Positions 32,002 to 40,969 of a stretch of 64,000 nt of DNA are shown in pieces (positions within the stretch are counted from its first letter, which is position 1; the number at the start of each line of letters is the position of its first letter). The translations under genes and the position numbers were made by a program. This DNA comes from UBA668 sp038234785 (GTDB lineage Bacteria > Actinomycetota > Acidimicrobiia > Acidimicrobiales > Ilumatobacteraceae). The notes below the pieces were generated by a model that saw nothing but the letters and a program-made list of their open reading frames with translations, was not told where the DNA came from and made no database searches. The stretch covers positions 86,752-150,751 of the forward strand of contig JBBQTC010000001.1 of NCBI GenBank assembly GCA_038234785.1, written 5' to 3'.

Positions 32002-33989
32002 GACAGCGCCGCCCGCAGCAGTGCCTGACCGAGGAACTCGGTGGCGATGCGCTCGGAGGCTGCCGGCGTCCAGTGCACGCTGTCGGGCCTCGCATCGAAG
32101 TTGCCCTCGAGATCGGTCGACTTCACCCACCCCGCAAGGTCGATCACCCGCACACCAGGACGGGTGCCGGCGATCTCGGCGATCACGCGGTGGAGCACGT
32201 CATGACGTGCGGGTTGGGCCTGCTGATCCTCGCCGCCGGCGATCGACGGGAGGGGCACCGGTTCGTCGATCCACACCACCCTGGGCACGAGGGTCAGCAT
32301 GGTGTCGGTGAACTCGCTCAGCGATGCGAACATCGCAGCCTCCATCTCCGGGTCGGTCGGGGACAACGTCGGCCCGTCCTTGGTCAGCTGACGATCGAGC
32401 ACGTCCCACACCGTCGTCATCACCATCACCACGTCGGGGTGCAGTTCGGCAACCTTCGCGGGAACGGCCCTGCTGACGTACTCGCCACACGTCGCGGTCA
32501 CATCTCGCGGCCCGAAGGTGAGGTCCTGGTAACCGCCGAGCATGAGCCCACATCCTGGTCCCGCCGCAACCTCGACCTGGGCCAACTCCGGGTGCAACGC
32601 CGCCCACGCCACCACGCCCGCGCCGGTTGCCTCCGCCGTCGAGTCGCCGACGATCACGATCCGCACCGGTCGGGGTGGCACCACCGCGACCGAGGTCGTG
32701 GTCGCCGGAATCGTCGAGGTCGTGGCGACCGCCACGGTGTCGGGGACCGTGTCCGGAGCGGGAGCGGTGGTGGCCGGAACGAGCGGCGCGACCGATCCCG
32801 TGTCGATGGAGACAGCCTCGGCGTCGGTGGAGTCGACGCCGTAGTACTTCGTGACCCCGGGAACCAGGATGACCATGGAAGCAACAAGCGCAGTACCGAC
32901 CAGGGCACCGATCAGAGTGCGCCGGGGGACGAACCACGCGTTCCGCCGGACCGGTCGCTCGACGAGGAAGTAGGAGGCCGTGGCGATCGCACCGGTGATG
33001 CCCCACTTCAACGTCAACTCGACGGCGAGCGGGAGATCCCAGCCCTGCCGGTCGATCAGCACGTAGACGGGCCAGTGGTAGAGGTAGACGCCGTAGCTCA
33101 CCTTCCCCAGCGCGACGAGCGGCTTCAGCGACAGCACCGAGCGCGCCGGTCCGGCAGCCTGCAGGCCGTAGATCGTCAGCGCGCTGACCGCACCGACGAG
33201 CGGAAGCGCACCCTGGTAGGCCGGTCCGTGACCGTCGGGGAACACCACGAAACCCACTGCGAGCAGGCCGAGGCCGATCGGGGCGAGCGCGGCGGCACGT
33301 GCTGCCACTGGGCGTACGGCCACGAGGCACGCCACGAACGCGCCGAACAGGATCTCGCTCGCTCGCGCCGGGGTCGCCCAGTAGGCGGCATTCGGACCCC
33401 AGATCCGGGCGATGAGGGGAGCAGCGACCGCGCTGATGGCAACGAGCACGCCGACCACGTGCAGCGGCGTGACATGGCGGTGGGTGCACCACCACACGAT
33501 GCCGAGGAACATCAGCGGCCAGATCCAGTAGAACTGCTCTTCGATCGCCAGCGACCAGTAGTGGTCCAGCGGACGGCGAAGGCCCGCCTGCGCCGCGTTG
33601 AGATCTGCGTAGCTCTCGCCACTGCCGAGCTTCACCCAGTTGAACACCTGTAGCAGCGCGCCGAGCACGTCGCGGCGCATGCGAGTCACCCCGGAGAAGG
33701 CACCCGCCCAGGCGAGCAGGCACACCGCAGCGATGCAGACGAGGCTCGCCGGCAGCAACCGCCGCGCCCGGCGGGTGTAGAACGCGCGGGCATCGACCGA
33801 GCCGGTGGCAGCGTGCTCGGTGAGCAGCAGCGACGTGATGAGGAATCCGCTCAGCGTGAAGAACACCGACACGCCGAGATAGCCGCCGCTCATCCACCCG
33901 AGCCCGGCATGGAACAGCAGCACCGCAGCGACAGCGACCGCACGTACGCCATCCAGCGCCGGCTGATATTCGATCGTCGTGCGCCTCAC
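31998..33989 (-). CDS. OafA-like acyltransferase with C-terminal SGNH domain
   Basis: 663 aa. Residues 1-~365 are an acyltransferase_3 membrane domain of about ten helices (ALDGVRAVAVAAVLLFHAGLGWMSGGYLGVSVFFTLSGFLI; HYWSLAIEEQFYWIWPL). After a Thr/Pro linker comes an extracytoplasmic SGNH domain (about 435-663): VIVGDSTAE for the nucleophile block and DSVHWTP for the Asp/His block. Such proteins O-acetylate surface glycans or peptidoglycan. GTG 33989 is 7 nt behind TACCAT (reverse of 33997-34002), so leaderless. rnhA follows with a 4-nt overlap. Confidence 0.92.
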   Translation of the reverse strand: MRRTTIEYQPALDGVRAVAVAAVLLFHAGLGWMSGGYLGVSVFFTLSGFLITSLLLTEHAATGSVDARAFYTRRARRLLPASLVCIAAVCLLAWAGAFSGVTRMRRDVLGALLQVFNWVKLGSGESYADLNAAQAGLRRPLDHYWSLAIEEQFYWIWPLMFLGIVWWCTHRHVTPLHVVGVLVAISAVAAPLIARIWGPNAAYWATPARASEILFGAFVACLVAVRPVAARAAALAPIGLGLLAVGFVVFPDGHGPAYQGALPLVGAVSALTIYGLQAAGPARSVLSLKPLVALGKVSYGVYLYHWPVYVLIDRQGWDLPLAVELTLKWGITGAIATASYFLVERPVRRNAWFVPRRTLIGALVGTALVASMVILVPGVTKYYGVDSTDAEAVSIDTGSVAPLVPATTAPAPDTVPDTVAVATTSTIPATTTSVAVVPPRPVRIVIVGDSTAEATGAGVVAWAALHPELAQVEVAAGPGCGLMLGGYQDLTFGPRDVTATCGEYVSRAVPAKVAELHPDVVMVMTTVWDVLDRQLTKDGPTLSPTDPEMEAAMFASLSEFTDTMLTLVPRVVWIDEPVPLPSIAGGEDQQAQPARHDVLHRVIAEIAGTRPGVRVIDLAGWVKSTDLEGNFDARPDSVHWTPAASERIATEFLGQALLRAALS

Positions 33990-34029
33990 CGGGGCGATGG
34001 TAGAGGGCCGCGTGGCGATTCGCCCGGCA

Positions 34030-34506
34030 TCAGCCGGCGACGACGGGCAGTCCGGCGTTCACCCAGTCCTGCAGGCCACCGATGTCGTACAACTGGTTGA
34101 ACCCGGCGTCGGTCATCGCCTGCGCAGCAAGCGCGCTCCGGCGACCGCTGTGGCAGTAGACCGCGTAGGTGGCCGAACGATCGAGCGGTGCGATCTGGGC
34201 GCTGAACTGCCCGCCCTCGAGGTCGAAGTTGATCGCGCCCTCGATGTGGCCGGCAGCGAACTCCTCGGGCGTGCGGACGTCGATCAAGGTCAACGCCGGA
34301 CCCATCGATGCGATGAGCGCGGCGCCTTCTTGGGGGCTGAGCAGCACTGCCGGAGCGCCGACCGGCGCGGCTGTCGTGGGCGCGGTGCTGGGTGCGGCGG
34401 TGCTGGCGACGGACGAATCGCCGTCGCTGCCGCATCCCACGGCGACGACGGAGCACAGAGAAACGGCGAGCGACGTGACGACGAGCGAGGACCGGTGACG
34501 CGACAT
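34030..34506 (-). CDS. Rhodanese-domain lipoprotein
   Basis: 158 aa. Signal sequence with lipobox VAVGC, a Ser/Thr/Ala linker, then a rhodanese domain (about 60-158): LTLIDVRTPEEFAAGHIEGAINFD and the active-site loop YCHSGRRS with the persulfide cysteine. It would handle sulfane sulfur or thiosulfate outside the membrane. ATG 34506 lies 7 nt behind TAGCCT (reverse of 34514-34519), and a CsoR/CstR-like operator overlaps this promoter, pointing to control by persulfide or copper. Divergent from the SGNH gene at 34586. Confidence 0.9.
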   Translation of the reverse strand: MSRHRSSLVVTSLAVSLCSVVAVGCGSDGDSSVASTAAPSTAPTTAAPVGAPAVLLSPQEGAALIASMGPALTLIDVRTPEEFAAGHIEGAINFDLEGGQFSAQIAPLDRSATYAVYCHSGRRSALAAQAMTDAGFNQLYDIGGLQDWVNAGLPVVAG

Positions 34507-34513
34507 GCTCAGG

Positions 34514-34534
34514 AGGCTAGTACCCCAGGGGGTA
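34514..34534 (-). promoter_or_regulatory. Rhodanese promoter with CsoR/CstR-like operator
   Basis: The dyad TACCCC-AG-GGGGTA (34521-34534) abuts the -10 box TAGCCT (reverse of 34519-34514). G/C-tract dyads bounded by TA are the binding sites of the CsoR/RcnR/CstR repressor family, and CstR/BigR-like members control rhodanese and persulfide dioxygenase genes. A repressor bound here would block the -10/-35 spacer. No CsoR-family gene lies in the window. Confidence 0.6.
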
Positions 34535-34585
34535 TGAGCCAAACCGTCTGTCCTGGAACGGTGCCACTCATGGAAGACTGCCCGG

Positions 34586-36445
34586 ATGCGGACGCGTCGG
34601 ATCCTTGCCGCCATGGTGGCCGCACTCGCCGCACTGGCCGCGATGTCCGTCGTCGGCACCACCACTCCCGCGTTCGCGGCTCCCCCAGGCTGCTCGGCCG
34701 ACAAGCACGGCCTCGTCCTGTCGTGCGACCACTTCGTGGCCACGCCCGGCCTCCGCGGCTCGATCGGGTTGGTGGGCGATTCGGTGTTCCTCGGATCGTC
34801 GCCCGGGATGAGCTACCCGAGCCTTCCGTTGCTGCTCAACGTCAACGGCTGGGGCCCGATCCGGATGACGACGTCGCTGGGGATGCGCACCGACACCACC
34901 GCGGGGTCCACCATGGACGCCTGGAAGGCGCAGGGATTCTCGCCCGACTACGTGGCCGTCAACCTCGGCGCCAATCACTTCACGGACTGTTCACCGGCCA
35001 CGGTCGCCACATGTAAGTCCTCCATCGACACGCTGCTCGTCCACATCGCGCTCGACTTCCCCGACGCAGTGGTGTGGTGGGCGAAGATCAACTACGAGAA
35101 GTACGGCAGAGGGACGGGTTACAGCCCCGGCATGCTCGGCTGGAACATGGCACTCGACCAAGCGGCTGCGCAACGGCCCGGAAAGCTGGTGACCTGGGAC
35201 TGGCCCACGGCGCTGCTGACCTCGAATCCGGCCATCGCCACCGATGCGTTCGGCATCCACCCGTCGTCGGGCGCGGAGTACGTGAAGCGCAGCACGCTCA
35301 TCACCTACCACCTCAACACATTCATGCCGGCCCACTTCGCCGGGCCCTCGGTCACCCTGCCCCCCACGAGCGGTGCGCCGCTGGACTACTCCCCCATCCC
35401 GGTGACCACGGTGTACGACACCGGTGCAGCCGATGTCGATCCACTCACGGCAGGGGTGGAACGCGACATCGATCTGAGCGGAGATCCGACCGTGCCGGCC
35501 GGCGCACAGGGCCTGGCCGTGACCGTCACTGCCAGCAATCCCTCGGCCGGAGGATTCCTCCGTCTCTATCCGTGCGGCGAAGCCCAACCGGCCACGAGCA
35601 ACCTCAACTTCTCACCGGGTCCCGCTCGCAGCGCTCAGGCCCTCGTCCGACTCAGCGCCACGGGCCACCTGTGCGTACTCGCCAACGTCGGCACCGACGT
35701 CTCGGTCTCCGCCCAGGGCGCGTTCGTGGCCGCAGGGTCCGGCGACACGTTCGTTCCGAGCACGCCGGCCCGGGCCATCGACACCCGGGAGTTTCCCGCC
35801 ACTCGAGCGGAGACCGTGACGGTCCCTGTCCCGTCGGCCGTCGCCGTTTCGGTCTCGGTCACGGTCGCCGGGATGTCGGCAGGAGGCACGGCGACGGTGT
35901 ACGAATGTGGGCAGGCCGTGCCCGAACTGCCCAACCTGACGTTCGGGCCCAGCGAGGTGATCGGAGTCGCAGCCTTCGTCGCGGTCTCGCCGTCCAACAC
36001 GATCTGCGTACGCGTGAACACCGGTGACACCGCCTACGCGGATGTCATCGTCGACGTCACCGGCACGTTCCAGTCATCGGGCACCGGCCTGCGATTCCAA
36101 CCGGCGAGCCCGACACGCCTGCTCGACACCCGCAGCGCCGTGGGCGGTTGGTGGGGCCGCCACGCGAAGAGTCAGACCATCGCCGTCGCTGCCGCACCAC
36201 CCGGCGCGCAGGCAGTCACCGGCACGATCGCGATGGTGCGTCCGATCCTCTCCGGCCACGTTCGGGCATACACCTGTGGGCAGCCGCTCCCCCTCACCTC
36301 GGCGGTCAACGCTCCCGGTGGGCTGGTCGCCGCGAACACGGTGACGGTCGGGATCAACGGCACGCAGCGCTCGATCTGCCTCTTCGCGTCGCAGAACACG
36401 AACACGACCTTCGACGTCGTGGGATGGTGGGTGGCGAGCACATGA
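34586..36445 (+). CDS. Secreted SGNH-hydrolase-like protein with repeated C-terminal beta modules
   Basis: 619 aa. Cleavable signal peptide ending near PAFAAPP. Residues ~55-255 are SGNH-like: GLVGDSVFLGS (nucleophile Ser), VAVNLGANHFTD (Asn block) and DAFGIHPS (Asp/His). Residues ~265-619 are three related beta-rich modules of ~110 aa, two opening with PARAIDTR (~395) and PTRLLDTR (~510); each has a Cys pair (YPCG ... LCV type) and closes with a V-DV-G strand. These modules probably bind the cell surface. It starts a two-gene operon; the next ATG overlaps its TGA. Deacylation of a surface glycan is inference. Confidence 0.8.
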   Translation: MRTRRILAAMVAALAALAAMSVVGTTTPAFAAPPGCSADKHGLVLSCDHFVATPGLRGSIGLVGDSVFLGSSPGMSYPSLPLLLNVNGWGPIRMTTSLGMRTDTTAGSTMDAWKAQGFSPDYVAVNLGANHFTDCSPATVATCKSSIDTLLVHIALDFPDAVVWWAKINYEKYGRGTGYSPGMLGWNMALDQAAAQRPGKLVTWDWPTALLTSNPAIATDAFGIHPSSGAEYVKRSTLITYHLNTFMPAHFAGPSVTLPPTSGAPLDYSPIPVTTVYDTGAADVDPLTAGVERDIDLSGDPTVPAGAQGLAVTVTASNPSAGGFLRLYPCGEAQPATSNLNFSPGPARSAQALVRLSATGHLCVLANVGTDVSVSAQGAFVAAGSGDTFVPSTPARAIDTREFPATRAETVTVPVPSAVAVSVSVTVAGMSAGGTATVYECGQAVPELPNLTFGPSEVIGVAAFVAVSPSNTICVRVNTGDTAYADVIVDVTGTFQSSGTGLRFQPASPTRLLDTRSAVGGWWGRHAKSQTIAVAAAPPGAQAVTGTIAMVRPILSGHVRAYTCGQPLPLTSAVNAPGGLVAANTVTVGINGTQRSICLFASQNTNTTFDVVGWWVAST

Positions 36446-38136
36446 TCGGTCGCTCTCGATGGGCGGTCGTGGCGGCGCTCGCGATCGGCATGCTCTCGGC
36501 GCCGACCGCGTCGTCGGCCTCTCCGCCGCGACCCGAGGTCACGCCGGCCGCGCTGCGGCTCTTCATGGTCAGCGACTCGGTGGGACTGGGCGCCGTGGGC
36601 CCGCTCCGCCAGGCGTTCTCCGGGTGGCAGGTCACCATCACCGGCGAACCGGGGCTCTTCACCGAACAACTGACGACGAAGTACGTGCAGCCCCAGCCGC
36701 TCTCGGTGTTCGGCGACTCGGCGATCGTGGCCACCGGCTACAACTACCCGTACTGGGATCCGCCGCGATTCGCCCGTTCGGTGGATCAGATGGTCGCGAC
36801 GCTGCTCGCCAAGGGCGTCCAGAGAGTGTTCTGGGTGACGTTCCGGGAGGTCAAGCCCCAGTACTACTCGAGCTGGAACTCGCTGTCGGCGACGTACAAG
36901 ACCCTCTACAGCGCGTATCCGTCGGCGAACGATCAACTGCGGGCCGCACTCGGCCGCCACCCGGAGATGTCCCTCATCGATTGGGCATCGATCGCCGACC
37001 AGACCGGGCTCACCTACGACGCGATCCACCTCAACCCGACGGGGGCGTCGAAGTACGCGTACCTCGCGGCCAACACCGTCTACACCGCCTCCTCACGGCA
37101 GGCCGCCGGCACGATCACCGAGCTCACGGTCGCCGGTGAGCACGGTGTACCCGCCGATGCCGTCGCCGTGTCGCTCAACCTGACCGAGGTGAACCCACGC
37201 ACAACGGGCTACGTCACCGCATATCCCTGCGGGGGAGACCGGCCGATCGTGAGCAACCTCAACTACCGAGCCGCGCAGACGGTCGGGAGCGCTGCGGTCG
37301 TTCCGATCGGGGTCGACGGCAAGGTGTGCGTGTTCCAGTCCACGCCCGGCCACGTCATCGTGGATCTCAACGGCGCGTTCGGCGCCGACTCCACGTTCGC
37401 CGCGATCACTCCGCAACGGGCGATCGACACTCGGGACACGACCGTGCCGACAGCCGGGCAGGTCACGACGGTGCACCTCGGCGCGCTCGCCGGTGTGCCC
37501 GCGGCCCCGTTCACCGCGGTGGCCTCGCTCACCACCCTCGCCGGGGCCAGCGGCGACACCCGAATCTTCACCTGTGGGACCACCCCACCGGCTTCCCCTT
37601 CACGGTCCTACGACGTCGGGTTCGTCCAGAACCTGACCCAGTTCGTCGCCACGGACGCGAACGGCGACGTGTGCGTCACGACGTCCGGCAATGCCCACGT
37701 GATCGTCGACCTGTTCGGCGCGTTCCCGACCGAGGCCGACATCCACCCGATCACGGCCCAACGAATCGTCGATACGCGGATCGCCGGCGGCGTGCTGTCG
37801 CCCGGTGTGCCGCGGACCCTCCAGATCACGGGCAGCGCCGGGGTACCCGGAAACCCCATGCCGACCGGCGCGCTGCTGACCCTCACGCTCGTCTCGCCGG
37901 CGAGCAACGGCTTCGCCACGGCCTACCCGTGCTCGGCGGGGACGCCGTCGACCGCCGTGCTGAACGTGCTGCCGAACCACACCCAGACGAACAGCGTCGT
38001 CGCCGGGGTCGACGCGGTGGGCACGGTGTGCGTGATGAGCAACATCAGCACCCAGCTCGTCGTCGACATCTCGGGATGGACCGGCACGGTCTTCGGGACG
38101 ATCGCCCCGGCGCGCCTGTTCGACTCCCGGTTGTGA
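36442..38136 (+). CDS. Second secreted SGNH-hydrolase-like protein with the same repeat modules
   Basis: 564 aa, paralogue of the preceding product. Signal peptide ends near SSASPP. SGNH part: LFMVSDSVGLGA and YDAIHLNPTGASKYA supply the Ser and Asp/His; FWVTFREV replaces the usual GxND-type block. C-terminal modules begin near residues 215, 325 (PQRAIDTR) and 439 (AQRIVDTR), and the protein ends with PARLFDSRL, the opening strand of a further module and nothing more. ATG 36442 overlaps the upstream stop (ATGA). Convergent evolution is unlikely; this is a tandem duplication that has diverged strongly. Confidence 0.8.
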   Translation: MIGRSRWAVVAALAIGMLSAPTASSASPPRPEVTPAALRLFMVSDSVGLGAVGPLRQAFSGWQVTITGEPGLFTEQLTTKYVQPQPLSVFGDSAIVATGYNYPYWDPPRFARSVDQMVATLLAKGVQRVFWVTFREVKPQYYSSWNSLSATYKTLYSAYPSANDQLRAALGRHPEMSLIDWASIADQTGLTYDAIHLNPTGASKYAYLAANTVYTASSRQAAGTITELTVAGEHGVPADAVAVSLNLTEVNPRTTGYVTAYPCGGDRPIVSNLNYRAAQTVGSAAVVPIGVDGKVCVFQSTPGHVIVDLNGAFGADSTFAAITPQRAIDTRDTTVPTAGQVTTVHLGALAGVPAAPFTAVASLTTLAGASGDTRIFTCGTTPPASPSRSYDVGFVQNLTQFVATDANGDVCVTTSGNAHVIVDLFGAFPTEADIHPITAQRIVDTRIAGGVLSPGVPRTLQITGSAGVPGNPMPTGALLTLTLVSPASNGFATAYPCSAGTPSTAVLNVLPNHTQTNSVVAGVDAVGTVCVMSNISTQLVVDISGWTGTVFGTIAPARLFDSRL

Positions 38137-38197
38137 TACCCGCCGAGTTGGGCCGACCCGCGGGTTACCCATCGGTAGCGGTGGCAGACTGCACGTC

Positions 38198-40918
38198 ATG
38201 ATCTTCGACGGTTACGTCAATCAGCTTCCCGACACCGATCCCGACGAAACCGTGGAATGGCTCGACAGCCTCGATGCCGTCATCGACGTCCACGGTAAGA
38301 CCCGCGCTCGCTTCCTGCTGAGCAAGTTGCTCGAACGTGCCCGCGAATCCCAGGTCAGCTTCCCGGCCACCGTGAGCACGCCCTACGTCAACACCATCCC
38401 GCGCGAGGCCGAGCCGTGGTTCCCTGGCGACGATCACATCGAGCGTCGCATCCGCCGCTTCGTCCGCTGGAACGCGGCGATGACCGTCGTGCGGGCGAAC
38501 AAGCACGCCGACGGGATCGGTGGCCATCTCAGCACGTTCGCCAGCTCCGCCAGCCTGTACGAGATCGGCTTCAACCACTTCTTCCGCGGCAAGGACGACG
38601 GCACCGCCGGCGACCACGTCTACATCCAGGGTCACGCCGCGCCCGGCATCTACGCCCGCGCATTCCTCGAGCATCGACTCGAAGTCGAAGATCTCGAGCA
38701 CTTCCGTCGGGAGATCGGCCGCGAGGGCAAGGGCCTGAGCAGCTACCCGCACCCGCGGCTGATGCCCGACTTCTGGGAGTTCCCGACGGTCTCCATGGGC
38801 CTCGGCCCGCTCACCGCGCTCTACCACGCGAGGTTCAACCGCTACCTGCTCAATCGCGAGCTCGACGACACCAGCCAGAGCCGCGTGTGGGCCTTTCTCG
38901 GCGACGGCGAGTGCGACGAACCCGAGACCCTGGGTGCGCTCTCGCTGGCCAGCCGGGAGAAGCTCGACAACCTGGTGTTCGTGGTCAACTGCAACCTGCA
39001 GCGCCTCGACGGTCCGGTGCGCGGCAACGGCAAGATCATCCAGGAGCTCGAAGCCGTCTTCCGCGGCGCCGGATGGAACGTGATCAAGGTCATCTGGGGT
39101 TCGCGATGGGACGAGCTGCTGGCCAAGGACAAGGACGGCGTCCTGCTCAACCAGATGAACAACACCGTCGACGGCGAGTTCCAGCGTTATGGCGTCGAGG
39201 ACGGCGGCTACATCCGAGACCACTTCTTCGGGCCCGACCCGCGCCTTCGCCAGATGGTGGCACACCTCTCCGACCCCGAGCTGCAGAGCCTGCCTCGCGG
39301 CGGCCACGACTATCGCAAGCTGTACGCGGCCTACAAGGCCGCCGTCGAAAACCTCGGGTCCGGCGCCCCGACGGTGATCCTGTGCAAGACGATCAAGGGA
39401 TGGACGCTCGGCCCCGCGATCGAGGGCCGCAACGCGACCCACCAGATCAAGAAGATGAACAAGGAACAACTCATGGTGCTGCGCGACCGCCTGGATCTGC
39501 ACGACGAGATCCCCGACGACGCGTTCGACGACGGCAAGCTGCCCTACTTCCGCCCGGCCGAGGACAGCATCGAGTACCAGTACATGATGGAGCGCCGCCG
39601 GGCCCTCGGCGGATCGATCCCCAAGCGCATCGTTCGGCCCCGCCGACCGTTCCAGCTGCCCACCGATCACACCTTCGAGGAGCTCCGCAACGGTTCCGGA
39701 GAGCAGGCGGTGAGTACCACGATGGGCTTCACGCGGTTGCTGCGCAACCTGTGCCGCGACGAGAAGATCGGCCAGTACGTGGTGCCGATCATCCCTGACG
39801 AGGGTCGCACCTTCGGGATGGACTCGCTGTTCCCGGCGCTGAAGATCTACGCCTCGCAGGGCCAGAAGTACGAGCCGGTCGACCACGAGATGCTGCTCAG
39901 CTACGCCGAGTCGGCGAAGGGGCAGATCCTCGAGGAGGGCATCACCGAGGCCGGCGCGATGTCGAGTTTCATCGCCGCCGGAACCGCGTACGCGACGCGT
40001 GGCGTACCCACGATCCCGTTCTACACGTTCTATTCGATGTTCGGGTTCCAGCGCGTTGGCGACCTCATCTGGCAGGCGGCCGACGCCCGCACGAGAGGCT
40101 TCCTGCTCGGCGGCACCGCCGGTCGCACCACGCTGCTGGGCGAGGGACTGCAGCACCAGGACGGGCACTCACTGGTGCTGGCGAGCACCGTGCCCCCGTG
40201 CCAGGCCTACGACCCGGCGTTCGCGTACGAGGTGGCTGCCATCGTGCAGGCGGGCATCCATCGGATGTACTCACCGGACAGCACGGACCCCGACGTCTTC
40301 TACTACCTCACGCTGTACAACGAGAACTACCAGATGCCGGCGATGCCCGAGGGCCTCGACCCGGCACACATCTTGCGCGGCCTGTATCGCTGGGCTGCGG
40401 TGCCCGAGGGTGCCGAGCGCCAGGCCACGCTGCTGTTCAGCGGCTCGGCGAACGGCGCGGCTCGGGCGGCAGCACAGGAGTTGATGGAGCAGCACGGGAT
40501 CGGGGTCGAGCTGTGGTCGGCGACGTCGTACAAGGCGTTGCGAGACGACGCCCTGGCGGCCGAACGCTGGAACCGGCTGAATCCCGGCCAGTCGCCGCGC
40601 ATCCCCGTCGTCAACGAACTGCTCGCCGATACCCCCGGTCCGATCGTCGCCGTCAGCGACTTCATGAAGATCGTCCCGGAACAGGTCGCCCGCTTCGTTC
40701 CCGGACGCACCTTCGTGCCACTCGGCACCGACGGCATGGGGCGCAGCGACACGCGAGAAGCCCTTCGCGACTTCTTCGAGGTCGACGCCGCACACGTCGT
40801 GGTGGCAGTGCTCAGCGCGCTGCTCGCCGACGGCAAGGCGGAGCCGGCGGAGGTCTACAAGGCAATGGAGCGTCACGGCATCTCGCCGGACGCGATCGAC
40901 CCTGCCCACACGGCCTGA
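38198..40918 (+). CDS. aceE: Pyruvate dehydrogenase E1 component, homodimeric
   Basis: 906 aa, close to the usual ~890-930. Thiamine-diphosphate motif FLGDGECDEPE ... LVFVVNCNLQRLDGPV, the HVYIQGHAAPGIYARAFLEHR block with catalytic His, and the C-terminal QVARFVPGRTFVPLGTDGMGRSDTRE. It decarboxylates pyruvate and acetylates the E2 lipoyl group; the E2, E3 and lipoylation genes are ~20 kb upstream on the other strand. A weak -10 (CAGACT) stands 7 nt before ATG 38198. A perfect 10-bp dyad ACCCGCGGGT (38156-38165) lies in the 61-nt spacer and could bind a regulator. Confidence 0.96.
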   Translation: MIFDGYVNQLPDTDPDETVEWLDSLDAVIDVHGKTRARFLLSKLLERARESQVSFPATVSTPYVNTIPREAEPWFPGDDHIERRIRRFVRWNAAMTVVRANKHADGIGGHLSTFASSASLYEIGFNHFFRGKDDGTAGDHVYIQGHAAPGIYARAFLEHRLEVEDLEHFRREIGREGKGLSSYPHPRLMPDFWEFPTVSMGLGPLTALYHARFNRYLLNRELDDTSQSRVWAFLGDGECDEPETLGALSLASREKLDNLVFVVNCNLQRLDGPVRGNGKIIQELEAVFRGAGWNVIKVIWGSRWDELLAKDKDGVLLNQMNNTVDGEFQRYGVEDGGYIRDHFFGPDPRLRQMVAHLSDPELQSLPRGGHDYRKLYAAYKAAVENLGSGAPTVILCKTIKGWTLGPAIEGRNATHQIKKMNKEQLMVLRDRLDLHDEIPDDAFDDGKLPYFRPAEDSIEYQYMMERRRALGGSIPKRIVRPRRPFQLPTDHTFEELRNGSGEQAVSTTMGFTRLLRNLCRDEKIGQYVVPIIPDEGRTFGMDSLFPALKIYASQGQKYEPVDHEMLLSYAESAKGQILEEGITEAGAMSSFIAAGTAYATRGVPTIPFYTFYSMFGFQRVGDLIWQAADARTRGFLLGGTAGRTTLLGEGLQHQDGHSLVLASTVPPCQAYDPAFAYEVAAIVQAGIHRMYSPDSTDPDVFYYLTLYNENYQMPAMPEGLDPAHILRGLYRWAAVPEGAERQATLLFSGSANGAARAAAQELMEQHGIGVELWSATSYKALRDDALAAERWNRLNPGQSPRIPVVNELLADTPGPIVAVSDFMKIVPEQVARFVPGRTFVPLGTDGMGRSDTREALRDFFEVDAAHVVVAVLSALLADGKAEPAEVYKAMERHGISPDAIDPAHTA

Positions 40919-40969
40919 CCGCATACGGGCTGAACCGGTGATCCGGAGGTCGACCGTTACACTCGCTGC

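Noticed and set aside
38156..38165. Palindrome ACCCGCGGGT before aceE as a defined operator
   Set aside because: A single 10-bp dyad in GC-rich DNA is not enough to assign a regulator; it is only mentioned with aceE.
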